DNA of 64,000 nucleotides from Vitis vinifera (GCF_030704535.1 NC_081811.1:2491501-2555500), one strand, 5' to 3'. Counted from the first letter of the stretch, positions 34,935-45,429 are shown. Made by a program: numbers and translations. The notes: generated by a model from the letters alone, not told the origin.

Positions 34935-37106
34935 ATGAAGGAACAAATGAGTTCATTGAAGAGTAATAAGAGAAAGAGGTTTAAAATGGTGGCGAAAAAA
35001 CAAAAATCATAATTGCGAATAGAAGAGGAAAGTAAAGTAGTGGAAAGTAAAGTTATTGAGCAAAAATCTCAATTACCAACAAAAGAGGGAAGTGATTCTG
35101 ATAAATCGATGAGTGTAGTCTTCACATTTTATAAATTATTTGAATTTTTTGAGATGTTATACAATAGTATTTGAGTATGGTTAGGTTTATTAGATAAATG
35201 TTTTTTAAAATTCAGGAATATTGAATTGTATTCAAAATATAAAATTGTTGTATTTATAATTTTTTTTAGTTCTCATTGTTATCAATTATGTATTTGGAGT
35301 GAATAAATTTAGGTTTGTTAGTTAATGATTGAAAATATTTGGGAACTATTATCGTATGTTGAAAAATAATAAACTGCATATTAATATTGTTTTAGTTTTC
35401 TATGTTACTATCAATCATGTGTTTAGAGTGAATTAGATATATTCAATGTAGTAACATTTAATTAAGGATAAGTTTACAGATAATTTATGAAATTTTAGGG
35501 GTATTATATAATGGTGTTTGAGTAGGTCTATGTTTGTTACTTGATGCTTTTAAAATTTTGGGAACTATTAAATTGATTTCGAAATAATGAATGGTATATT
35601 TATAATTTTTGTAATTCTGTATTGTTGTCAATTATGTATGTAGAGTGAATAAAAATTATATAATGATTTCATGCAATGATATGTGATTAAGGATAAGTTT
35701 TTAGAGAATTTATGAAATTTTAGGATTTTTGAACTTTTTAGGGATGTTATGCAATGGTGTTTGAGTAGGATTAGATTTGTTAGTTAATGTTTTTAAAATT
35801 TTAGGAACTACTGGAGTGTGTTAATCAATTATTGTATAATAATTATAATTTTGTATTAAATCTTTACTAACTTGATTTTATTTAATTTATAGATTACTAC
35901 TTCCTTGACATGTTTTATAGTTAAAATACCTATAGAATAGCACTTCTCATCAAAGGTTGCATGTCTATCACACCTAACTGTAATAAAGAATATTAAAAAG
36001 AAACTCGATAAGGAACAATTGTAGATGTTCAAGAATTCTTGTTTTAGATATTTTTTGTTTATGTCATTCTTAAATTTTCAGCTTAAATTGTGCACCACGT
36101 GTTGTTTCATCAACGTCTTATAAAGAAAGACGATGAAATGTGGTTTTTAGTAAACTCAAATGTATTAAGATTTGGTCAAGATGAGTTTGAATTGATCAGT
36201 GGTTTAAGTTTTGGTTTCATCCCTCAACACTATGAAACATAATTGAGAAAAAATGATGCTTACTTTAATGGTGAAAACAAAGTGTGTAATGATCATTTGG
36301 AGAAAGTTTTTTTTTTTCTTTTGGTGAAGTGAAAAACAAAAAATAAAAATAAAAGAGGGAGAAATGCCATTTGACTTTAATCCTTTGCAATCTATTTTCG
36401 AGGAAGTAATTGAGGCATTTCATAAGTGGTTGACTCTTCAGCAACGATAATTATCTTTACTTCAAACTTGTAATAGTTTTTTTTGGCAAATTCTTTGCTT
36501 GATCATGGTTTTTTGCTATATTAATACAATAAGGTCTATAGTTGATATTGATTACTTGCATGCAAACCAATAATGGTTTTAGTCACTAGTTCGGCATGGT
36601 TCATGGCTCAAAGACATGGTTTGTAAATGTTCTTATTGTATTTGTTTTTACTTATTAGAATATTGATATTATAATGGAATAGTATAACTATTTATTTATT
36701 TATTTATTTGTATATGTTGTTTAACATATTGATGTTTAGCTAAATTGTTATCGCGTATTTTGCATGTTGCATCATGTTATGGGGAGACTAGTGATCCTAA
36801 GAGTACTCAACATTGGGACATTGAACGGTTACATAATGTTCCTCAACAAAAGTATGAGTAAGTAAACAAATATCCAAACTGTCATCTTATCATTTCACTT
36901 TTATGTCTTATATAATAATTTTTTTTAACCATGTTAATTTTGATAACTTGTGTTTCATGCGGTGGTGATTGTGGAATGTTCCTAATTAAATATTCAAGAT
37001 ACTTAATGGATGATCATCCATTCAACTCACTGACCGGTGCTTGTATCTATTGGTTTCAAGAGAAAATGGCAACTGAATTGTTCTACTTAAAAAATTTACC
37101 CATGTA
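34935..37106 (+). pseudogene. DUF1985 / Ulp1-type cysteine protease gene of the MULE, broken
   Basis: A first exon from an ATG at about 34935 has a basic, NLS-like start ('MKEQMSSLKSNKRKRFKM') and a stop soon after. About 36090-36240 encodes a DUF1985-like segment ('DDEMWFLVNSNVLRFGQDEF', 'ELISGLSFGFIP'). About 36780-36855 encodes 'HWDIERLHNVPQQKY', followed by a good donor, and 36945-37106 encodes 'SCGGDCGMFLIKYSRYLMDD' to a TAG. Asp-Cys-Gly with Cys at 36970-36972 is the C48 (Ulp1/SENP) nucleophile motif. The catalytic His region upstream is not recognisable and frames are interrupted. Family knowledge: Ulp1 proteases remove SUMO; transposon-borne ones have unclear roles. The domain order fits MULE-borne Ulp1 proteins. 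Confidence 0.7.
35140..35830 (+). repeat. Degenerate ~240-bp repeats in the MULE gene's intron
   Basis: A motif like 'atgttatgcaatggtgtttgag' occurs near 35150, 35500 and 35742, each followed by a 'tttgttagttaatg' stretch and a 'gggaactatt' stretch. The last two are about 241 bp apart; the first interval is longer. Confidence 0.6.
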
Positions 37107-37214
37107 GTGGGTTTGAATTTGACTATGTAGTATGTTCATATGTTGTTAAGGATTGACTATTATTTTTGATAAATTTAACTTGATGCTCAAAGTTACAATT
37201 TTTGTAATGTAACT

Positions 37215-38489
37215 TGTTAGGATTTTTAAGCTAATCCAACCTATGGTAATCACCCTAGAGGGGGGGTGGATAGGGTGATGGTCTCTTTTCACAAATTTAA
37301 ATAAGTGAATGCAAGAGACAATTATATGCAAGTATATAATAATCAATATATGGACAATTGCATATAAATTAAAGAGTAGGGAAGAGAAAATGCAAACACA
37401 AGAGTTTATAGTGGTTCGGTGCAACCCGGCCTACATCCACTCTCCTCTAGCTTCAATCCCGAGCTTGAAGTTTCACTAATCCAAGACTTTCAAACCAAGC
37501 CTTCAAGCAATACAATTGGATTATGGTTCCAATTCACCCTTTTGGACTTTTGGCTCCAAGCACCTTTTACACTTCTCAAGAGATATCCCATTCTTGAACA
37601 ACCCCTCAAGTGATACCCCACACTTGAGAAACTTCATCTCAAAGGTTTACAAATAAAAGATCTTACAAAAATCTTAGCACAAGAACTTTAAGTTCAAATG
37701 ATACAAGAAAACTAGGATTTAAAGGTGCACTAAAGATATGCAAGTTGTAGAACAATGGTGCACTCAAAAACACTATTCCAAGGCTCAAATATAATCAAGA
37801 AAGGTTTGGGAAGGTTAAACTCTTTAAACAATGAAGATTTAAGCCTTTTTATAGAAGAGAAAAGTCAAACTAACCGTTTGGGGTTCGACCGGTCGAGCTA
37901 GGGGTTGACCGGTTGACTAGTCGTTAGCATTAAATATTTAACAGGTGACCGTTGGGCCTCAACCGGACCTCAACCAGACCTCGAACGGACCTTAACCGGT
38001 TGAGGTTCAACCTTGACCGGGAAAAGAAGGCCACTGGGAGATAGAGAAAAATTTTTGCTTCCCTCAACCAGTCGATCGGTTGAGCCATTTTTTGGCTCAA
38101 CACCTAACCTTTTTCAACTTAAAACCTTTTAACACAAGTTTGAAAATCATTTAACACAAGGTTTTAGTTGAAAACATGAAATCATCCAATTCTTAAGATA
38201 TTTAAAACAATATTACTCTTGGATGATTTTGGTGCATAAATAAAGAATGAAATGCATGAAAGTCCTAGTGCACCAACAACCTTACAAAGAGATCTTATGA
38301 AGCTTAGATTTTGAAAAACTCTTCTCTTTGAGGTGGTCTTATTCTTCATGATTTCTCTTTGGCGTGATTTGTCTTTGTGATTGCCTCTTTAGAAATCGTA
38401 TTGCCTAATCACACTTGAAATATGATCATTAGTTTTAAACCTTATTTTGTTATCATCAAAATCAAGATTAACCAAACCTTGGTTTCACA
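37215..38489. mobile_element. Solo LTR (1275 bp) nested in the MULE
   Basis: The block starts TGTTAGG and ends TTTCACA (TG...CA). It is flanked by perfect 5-bp target duplications 'taact' at 37210-37214 and 38490-38494. It contains a segment with 'gtggttcggtgcaacccggc', common in plant repeats, and a CG-rich region around 37880-38090 with several 'aaccgg' motifs. No gag or pol codons are present, so this looks like a solo LTR left by recombination. Confidence 0.7.
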
Positions 38490-38503
38490 TAACTATAACT
38501 ATA

Positions 38504-38990
38504 AACTTAACCATAATTAAGTTATTTGTTAATGAAGTTCAAGTAAATTTTTTTACTATGAACTTAACTATAGTTAAGTTATTTGTTAATGCAATTCAAC
38601 CATTGTTAAGTTTAAGTGAAGATTCCGACTGTGAACTTAACCATAGTTAAGTTATTTGTTAATACAACTCAACTACTGTTAAATTTAGGTGAAGATTTGT
38701 TAATGCAACTCAACCACTGTTAAATTTAGGTGAAGATTCTGACTGTGAACTTAACCATAGTTAAGTTCTTTGTTAATGTAACTCAATCATTGTTAAGTTC
38801 AAGTGAAAATTTTGACTGTGAACTTAACCACATTTAAGTTATTTGTTCATGCAACTCAATCATTGTTAAGTTCAACTAAAAATTCTAACTGTGAACTTAA
38901 CTATAGTTAAGTTCTTTGTTAATGAAAATCAACTATAGTTAAGTTCGGGTTAATGCAATGACTGTCAACCTAACCATAGTTAAATTTAAC
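38504..38990. repeat. Six-unit ~73-bp tandem array with palindromic core
   Basis: Units start with 'aacttaaccatagttaagtt' or variants at 38504, 38561, 38634, 38748, 38821 and 38894. Spacings are 57, 73, 114 (73 plus a 41-bp extra piece), 73 and 73. In the second unit the core at 38561-38580 is a perfect 20-bp palindrome. A second partial palindrome ('caaccattgttaagtt') follows in each unit. Confidence 0.85.
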
Positions 38991-39017
38991 CAATTAATTT
39001 ATATGATAAAACTAATG

Positions 39018-39235
39018 TGGTGTTTGTTTTTTGGCTGAATAAAAAAAGCCAAAATATTTTGTCTTTTCTATTAAGCTAAAAGTAACCTATTGACATCGTC
39101 TAACATAATTAAAGTGAACTTATTGATAACAAGTTCACTTTAGTTATGTTGGACGATGTCAACAGGTTACTTTTAGTTGAATAGAAAAATCCAAATATTT
39201 TGGTTTTTTTTATTCAGCCAAAAAAACAAACACTA
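39018..39235. mobile_element. Hairpin MITE
   Basis: The left arm (about 39018-39121) and right arm (39131-39235) are near-perfect inverted copies around a 9-base loop at 39122-39130. Ends read 'gtggtgtttgtttttt' and the matching 'aaacaaacactac'. This is a fold-back MITE without coding capacity inside the MULE. Confidence 0.85.
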
Positions 39236-39469
39236 CCTAAAATATTAACTTAAAATTCCAATCCATCATTCAAAAAAATTGCTTTAAGCATACACAATAA
39301 ATTTTCAATCCACAAAAAGAAAAAAAAAAGTCGATACATGACTAAATCATCCCCAAAAATGAAATTTTATGGTAACATTATTAAAATGATTGATGAACTG
39401 GTTGTAAAGCGAATTCTTGGATGTTGATATTGCTCTCAACAATATTGACACAACTATGTTCAATTCTAT

Positions 39470-39650
39470 GATGTAATGGGATTGGTCATTTGCATATTTT
39501 TCTATTATGTCTATAATCACCACATTTACCACAGCATCTTGTGCGCTTAACCTCTCTACTTGAATGAATTCTCTTATTTTTTGGTATTCCTATTGGTCAT
39601 CGACTTTTTGGAGGTAGTACAATTCTACAACGAATGTCTTTTAGAATTAC
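39470..39650 (-). pseudogene. MULE transposase C-terminus (CCHC zinc knuckle) remnant
   Basis: The minus strand reads 'LPPKSR', a stop, 'PIGIPKNKRIHSSREVKRTR', then a zinc knuckle C-GK-C-GDYR-H-NRKI-C at about 39540-39490. The Pro/Lys/Arg linker followed by a CX2CX4HX4C knuckle is the usual end of plant MuDR-type transposases. One in-frame TGA and the loss of the catalytic domain mark it as dead. Confidence 0.65.
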
Positions 39651-40004
39651 TCTATCTTTGTTATTTCTAGTAGGATATATAGACTTTGAGTATGAAGATA
39701 TGAAGATATAAGTGATGGTGGAATCTATGTTTTTTACCTACAATTGTGAAGTGAGGTTTTAAATTTTAAGGAGACATAAAGAAATAAAACGATAAGATAA
39801 AAAAGAAATTGTTGATTGTTTACATTTTTAACATATTTTCTGACCAAGAATAAAGAATAGATGAAACAATTGCGAGAAATTGAACTTTTTCTTTGCAGGA
39901 AAACAAAGAGAAGGAGCAACCAGATGATCGAATAAAAAAAATAAAAACCTAATCTACTATAAATTAGAGGGAAAAGTAAAGTTGTCTTGGAAGGAAAAAA
40001 AAAA

Positions 40005-40295
40005 AAAGTATTTTTCTAGGGTTCTGAAGGAAATATGAGTTTTTTGTTTTGGGGACCAAAAGAAGATAATGAAGTAGAACAAAAAGATGAGAATTTTTTA
40101 ACGGTTTCTGAAGGAAAATATGAGGAGTCGTTCTATAAATGAAGCCAAAGAGGAGAAATTGTAAGTGTTTGAAGGAAATAAAAAGAGAGGTATTTTTGTT
40201 TCAACCGAATATATATATTTTTTTTTAACCTTCTAAGGGATGAGTTATTTTTACAAATATGGGTTTATTTTTACCCCTTCTAACTAAATAATCCC
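40005..40295 (-). repeat. MULE right terminal inverted repeat
   Basis: Reverse complement of the left TIR (34504-34818). Its outer end at 40295 is only 141 bp from the UTP15 start codon. Confidence 0.8.
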
Positions 40296-40351
40296 AAAAG
40301 AAAAGGGCCCGATTAAAAAAAGGCCCGATTCAAATGGCCGGGAGCCCTAAA

Positions 40352-40396
40352 AGCCCATCCAACAAACAGCTGTAAAACCCTAAACATAAACCCTAA
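40352..40396 (+). promoter_or_regulatory. Site II element and two telo-boxes of the UTP15 promoter
   Basis: AGCCCA (reverse complement TGGGCT, a site II element) lies at 40352-40357. AAACCCTAA (telo-box) occurs at 40375-40383 and 40388-40396, 40-60 bases before the start codon. In plants this pair is typical of ribosomal-protein and ribosome-biogenesis genes and couples them to growth. It agrees with the function of the gene. Confidence 0.7.
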
Positions 40397-40435
40397 AGAC
40401 CTGAACTTCCGTTGGAGCTGGGTGGAGGTGCTTCA

Positions 40436-42022
40436 ATGGCGGAACCTCAACAAGCACTCTCCAGGACCTTCCCAGTGAAGCCTAAACTCAAAGCAAAATC
40501 CAAAAAACCCTCAAAAACCCCAGAATCCAAGTACTGGTCGTCCTTCAAATCTCACACCATTCCCAATCTCATCTCTTCCATAACCTCTTTATCATTCTCT
40601 CCGGCGACCCCTCACCACTTCGCCGCCGCCTACTCCACCTCCCTCACCCTCTTCAACTCCAAAACTCTCGAACCCATCTCCTCCATCTCCTCCTTCAAAG
40701 ACGTCGTTTCATGCGCCTCCTTCCGCTCCGATGGCCTCCTCATCGCCGCCTCTGACCACTCCGGCCTTGTCCAGGTCTTCGACGTCAAGACCCGAACAGC
40801 TCTTCGAAAGCTCCGCGGTCACACTCGGCCGGTTCGACTCGTTCGGTACCCGCGTTCCGATAAGCTCCACTTGTTCTCCGGGGGCGACGATGCAGTGGTC
40901 AAGTACTGGGATGTTGCTGCCGAGTCAGGAGTTGTGGAGTTCCGGGGCCACAAGGATTATGTCCGCTGCGGAGATGGGTCACCGGCGAGTTCTGAGTTGT
41001 TTGCCACGGGGTCGTATGATCATACGGTTAAGGTTTGGGATGTTAGAGTTTCGAATTCGGATGCAGCGATGAAGATAAATCATGGGAAACCGGTGGAAGA
41101 TGTGATCTTCTTGCCGTCCGGTGGGTTAATTGCAACCGCCGGAGGAAATTGTGTGAAGATTTGGGATGTGATTGGAGGAGGGAAGTTGTTGTATTCAATG
41201 GAGAATCATAACAAGACTGTTACCTCAATTTGTGTGGGTAAGATTGGGAGGGATGGTGGTGAGGGTTCAGAACAATATAGGGTTTTGAGCGTGGGCCTGG
41301 ATGGGTATATGAAGGTTTTTGATTACTCTAAGTTCAAGATAACTCATTCGATGAGGTTCCCAGCACCGCTTTTATCAATTGGGTTCTCGCCTGATTGTGC
41401 AACGCGGGCAATTGGTACTTCAAATGGGGTTATATATGCTGGGAAGAGGAAGGTGAAGGGGGAAGTTGAGAGTGGCTTGAGGGAGTTTCCAAGTTTGGGT
41501 TTGATGGAGGAACCACAGAGGCGGGTACTGAGGCCCTCTTATTTTCGATATTTCCATAGGAGCCAAGGAGAGAAACCTTCTGAGGGGGATTACCTCATTA
41601 CAAGGCCAAAGAAAGTGAAAATCGCAGAGCATGATAAGTTGTTGAAGAAGTTTAGGCATAAGGATGCTTTTGTGTCTGCCTTAAGTGGGAAGAACCCTGA
41701 AAATGTGGTGGCTGTGATGGAGGAATTGGTAGCAAGGAAGAAGTTGTTGAAATGTGTTTCGAATTTGGATACAGAGGAGCTTGGGTTACTTCTGGCATTC
41801 TTGCATAGGCATTCAACTGTGCCAAGATATGCAGGTTTGTTAATGGGGTTGACAAAGAAAGTGGTTCAGATGCGAGCTGAAGACATTATAGCTTCTGATG
41901 TCTTGAAGGGCCATATAAGAAACCTGAAGCGGTCAGTTGAGGAGGAGGTTAGGATACAACAATCCTTGCAAGAGATACAAGGTATAATTTCTCCTTTACT
42001 GAGGATTGCTGGAAGAAGATAA
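40436..42022 (+). CDS. SWA1: UTP15 / SLOW WALKER 1 homologue, WD40 protein of the U3 small-subunit processome
   Basis: Single exon of 528 codons, start ATG at 40436 ('MAEPQQALSRTFPVKPKLKA'). A Lys-rich N-terminus is followed by a WD40 propeller; blade ends visible are 'VQVFD', 'VKYWD', 'VKVWD', 'VKIWD' and 'MKVFD', within residues ~40-330. The C-terminal UTP15 domain, ~400-525, contains 'FVSALSGKNPENVVAVMEEL' and 'LKGHIRNLKRSVEEEVR'. Length and order match Arabidopsis SWA1, a nucleolar protein needed for 18S rRNA processing and gametophyte cell cycles. The first ~400 bases of the CDS use C-ending codons and are much more GC-rich than the rest. No intron, no damage. The MULE ends just upstream. 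Confidence 0.95.
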   Translation: MAEPQQALSRTFPVKPKLKAKSKKPSKTPESKYWSSFKSHTIPNLISSITSLSFSPATPHHFAAAYSTSLTLFNSKTLEPISSISSFKDVVSCASFRSDGLLIAASDHSGLVQVFDVKTRTALRKLRGHTRPVRLVRYPRSDKLHLFSGGDDAVVKYWDVAAESGVVEFRGHKDYVRCGDGSPASSELFATGSYDHTVKVWDVRVSNSDAAMKINHGKPVEDVIFLPSGGLIATAGGNCVKIWDVIGGGKLLYSMENHNKTVTSICVGKIGRDGGEGSEQYRVLSVGLDGYMKVFDYSKFKITHSMRFPAPLLSIGFSPDCATRAIGTSNGVIYAGKRKVKGEVESGLREFPSLGLMEEPQRRVLRPSYFRYFHRSQGEKPSEGDYLITRPKKVKIAEHDKLLKKFRHKDAFVSALSGKNPENVVAVMEELVARKKLLKCVSNLDTEELGLLLAFLHRHSTVPRYAGLLMGLTKKVVQMRAEDIIASDVLKGHIRNLKRSVEEEVRIQQSLQEIQGIISPLLRIAGRR

Positions 42023-42939
42023 ATATGGTAGCTTTTCTATACCTGACTCAGTTTCTTTTGTGATAGAGAAGTTTTGCAATGTTGTGTCATCAGAATTTAA
42101 TCTATGTTTCCGTTGACATTCCTTTCAATGTTTGGAAGGAATTTGTGCCATTATGTTTCATGGTTATCATAATTTGCAATTTTTTTTTAATGAAATTTAT
42201 AGATTTCATTTTTCACAATTTGCAAACATACTTCAGTAACCAGGTGTGGTCTGTTCTTATACTGCCTCTGCTTTCTTATTAGGATTTACTCCATTTTTTC
42301 ATTGTTATGTGGAGATACGCAATTGCTAGTTCTATGTCTGGAAAGACCTAGATTATGTTTTGTTGGCAGAATCAAGATTTGGAAGGCTACTGCACATTTT
42401 GAATAGGTTTCAGCTGTTTTGCACTTCCAAATGCTTACCAGGAGATGTCTTAACTTTCCTACATTTCCATTATTTGACCATCCTTGCATTATTTTAACAA
42501 TGGGTTACGGTCCACCCCTCATTTTTTGTAGATCTACCATTTTGCCGTTCTCCAATGGTTTCAAGTAGCTTTGAAACGCTCTAGAAACTTGAGGTGCCCA
42601 AAGGTACTTGGAGCAACTTTGAAATGCTTGGAACAGCTTGGATGTGCTTTACATGCTTGGACATGGTTGATGAGCCTGATGTGTTTATTCGGATCTGACA
42701 TTAAACATGTATGAAAAGAGGACACCCTTAGTACTTATGAATAGGGGACCTCATAACCTAGTGTAACAATCTCAAGGAGTTGAGAAATGCCATGTATAGT
42801 AAAGCCTCCTAGAGTTAGTACACCGTACACTTGCTTTCTTTAAACATTCTCTTCCTACTTTCATAATTGCTTGAGTTAGGTTAACTTGGGTGCTTAAAGT
42901 TTGAGGTTCCTAAGTGTCACACAAATTTTGAAGGAAGGT
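42023..42939. other. 3' flank of UTP15
   Basis: Probable 3'UTR, then sequence without supportable genes. From about 42530 it carries 'cttggaacagcttggatgtg'-like short repeated words and may be the edge of the retroelement that follows. Confidence 0.45.
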
Positions 42940-45140
42940 CTTGGTCTATGACAAGTGATATTAGACCCAAAGTTATGAAGGAATTTGTAACTAATGAAGA
43001 AAGGAAGCCAACAAGTTTGTATGGCTTCAAAATAGATAAGAAAGCTCTTAACGAGCTACCTCCTAATAGAAAATTTTGTGCCATTGGAAATGGGAAGTGA
43101 GAGATATCGTGAGATGTTCTTCAAGGTGTGGAGGCACACCTTGTTAAGGTAGAGGTAGCAATGACTCCTATAGTAGAGGTAGCAATGGCCAATACCAAGG
43201 AACAACTTGACATGGTGGACCTGGGCTTAGAGCATGACATTGATTGCTCAAGGAGAATATGTTGAAGTCAACCTAGATTCCAATATAAGGTATGTGAAGA
43301 GTTGTCATCCTTCCAAGTTTAGATGTTAAAGATGTTTGCTAGTTTTGAAACTTGCAATTGAGAGGTTTTCTAAGACATGATATTTTCAAGAAATTAATAG
43401 CCAGGGGAGTTGTTTTAAGTGCCTTTAATATGTTCTCCTATTTTAACTATAAAAAAAAAAAAGAAAAAAAAAGCCAAGGGAGTTGTTGTCATATGAAAAG
43501 GAGCACCCAAGATGGAGGCTCCCAGGTCTTATGTCTTTGATGTCAAAAGGGATGCCAATGAGCTTGACAACTACTTAAGGCATATGGGATGTTGCTTTGA
43601 GGCAATGATGCTCATAGATGAGCAAATCAAGTTATGAACTGCTACTCTTATCTATTTGATACTCTTATTTTATGGTGGTGTGGAAGGTATTGAAATGTAG
43701 AAAAAGGCATGTGCAGTATAGACACTTGGGATGATTTCGAGAGAGAAATCAAAAAGCAACTCTCCTTTGAGGATGTAGCCTACATACCTCGATGAAGCAT
43801 GAAGATGCTGAAGCATATCAGGTTTATTTGGGATTATGTAGAGTTCACACATGTCAAAGATCCCAAATATGTCGAAGGAAGAATATCTCTTTAATTTTTT
43901 ACGTAACCTATAAGGTTAGGCTTGTTGTGGAGGATCTTGTTCTTGCCATTATGGTTGTTGAGTTCTTAGTGGACTAGATGAGAGGTGACTATCCAAACAA
44001 AAAATATTTGAAGATGTTAATATTTGTGGAAAACGTCATTGTCGGGAAGCCTATGGATGCCATGATCAACATTGATGCTACTCACAACTTTATCTTAGTG
44101 GAAGAAGCTAAATGATTGTGGTTGAAGCATAGCTTTAAAAGGCACGCTTAAAGCGCACCTAGGCTCAAGGCACAACCATTCCCCAATTATAGTGTCTTGC
44201 TTGCCAAGGCATGCGCCTTATTGAAGGGCGTGCTTTGTCAACTTTACTCTTCCTTTTTAAACTTTTTTATTCTTAAAATTTCTAATCATATATTGGAATT
44301 TATTTAATTTCATTACTTTTTTATTGAATGCTTCTTTTAGATGTTTGGAATCTAATTTTTTTTTTTATTAATTGGATTAAATTTTGAATCATATTTTATA
44401 AAATAGATATGCATATGAGGTTGCACTTCACTTCACTTAGGCGAGCACCTTGTGCCTAAGTTGTAGGAGACTTTTGCGCCTTAGGTGCGCCTTACTTATG
44501 CCTTTTAAAACTATGGGTTGAAGATCACCAAGGAGCCAAGATGGCTCAAGGTTGTTAACTTGGAGCCAAGACTACTGCATAGCATAGCTCAAAGGGTCAA
44601 GTTGTGCATCGAATCATGGGGGTGGTTGGGTTTTGACATTACCATTGTTCCTTTGGATGACTACAAGGTGGTTCTTGCCCTAGGCTTCTTAGGGAAAGCT
44701 AAAGTAGTGCCATATCTTTCTACACACAATGCCATCTTAGTAGGGGATGTGCCATGTATGGTTCCTATGGTGACATAAACTAAGATTGATATTGCAATCA
44801 TCCTTGACACATAATAAGATACCTAGTTAGACTCCAAGGTGAGATAGCCATCCATACTTTGATGAAAGCCCGTACCTAAGATTGGTCAAAGAAATGAGTT
44901 GGACTTGGAGATAAGGCCTCAAACTATGACTTCAAGTAACACAAGGTGTTATCAAGCCTTATGAAGAGCTACAACATCAAAAAATTTAGAGGAAGAAACA
45001 AGGAGACTCCAAAAAAGCACCTAGAAGGGCAGTCACATGCTACAAGCCCAAGCCAAAAGATACAGTGGTATAATGCATCCCTCAGCAATGGGGAACTATT
45101 CCTACAATTGAATACTTGGTCAAGTGGAAATGAACTTAAA
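42940..45140 (+). mobile_element. Degenerate Ty3/gypsy-type gag-protease region
   Basis: Plus-strand remnants in shifting frames: a gag-like piece at about 43550-43900 with 'REIKKQLSFEDVAY', then a retropepsin-like region at about 44050-44778, from 'INIDATHNFILVEEAK' (the usual Asp-Thr/Ser-Gly-Ala triad changed to D-A-T) to 'DDYKVVLALGFLGKA'. The protease part is split by a MITE at 44128-44515. No RT, RNase H or integrase and no LTR pair recognised. Heavily mutated. Confidence 0.6.
44128..44515. mobile_element. hAT-type MITE (388 bp) with perfect 8-bp target duplication
   Basis: 'ggttgaag' occurs at 44120-44127 and 44516-44523, directly flanking inverted ends 'catagctttaaaaggca' and (reverse complement) 'catagttttaaaaggca'. 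The subterminal parts ('gcgcacctaggc' / 'gccttaggtgcgcc') are also inverted. An 8-bp duplication fits the hAT superfamily. No coding capacity. It interrupts the gypsy protease frame, which continues on the other side. Confidence 0.85.
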
Positions 45141-45429
45141 AGAACATAGCTAGTTGGAAGTTAGTCAAAGCATTGTGGCACTACCAAGAATAATTCACAG
45201 GTTCCATACAAAAGCATTGATAAACTAGGTAGGGGGAGAGTCACTTGTCCTTAGTTTTGTGTAGATCTATAAAGACAAAGAGCCTTTCCAACAAATTTGT
45301 AGACAGATAACCAAAGAAAGAAGATAGGGCCTTTATGAAAAATAAGAAGAAGAGTTAAGATCTTGTCCCAATTGAATTGCAAGGGATGACCTATACAAAT
45401 AGATAAATGAGAACTCAAGGCTAGAGGCT

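Larger units (their letters stand above)
34504..40295. mobile_element. Mutator-like element (MULE) with long TIRs, DUF1985-Ulp1 gene and transposase remnant
   Basis: The outer ~300 bp are inverted copies: 34504 to ~34818 matches the reverse complement of ~40005-40295. Both ends start 'ggg(a)ttattt', pass 'aaaaataactcatccctta' and reach 'accctagaaaa'. Flanks are A-rich; if the left border is 34505, a 9-bp duplication (aaaagaaag / aaaagaaaa) has one mismatch, weak because of low complexity. Inside are a broken DUF1985/Ulp1 gene (plus) and a MULE transposase zinc-knuckle end (minus). Known of the family: plant MULEs of the Kaonashi type carry Ulp1-like proteases. The element is interrupted by a solo LTR, a tandem array and a MITE. 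It is defective. Confidence 0.8.

Noticed and set aside
38504..38990. CRISPR-like repeat array
   Set aside because: Units are contiguous tandem repeats without unique spacers, in plant nuclear DNA.
41420..41855. Minus-strand frames inside UTP15
   Set aside because: Shadows of a well-conserved plus-strand gene.
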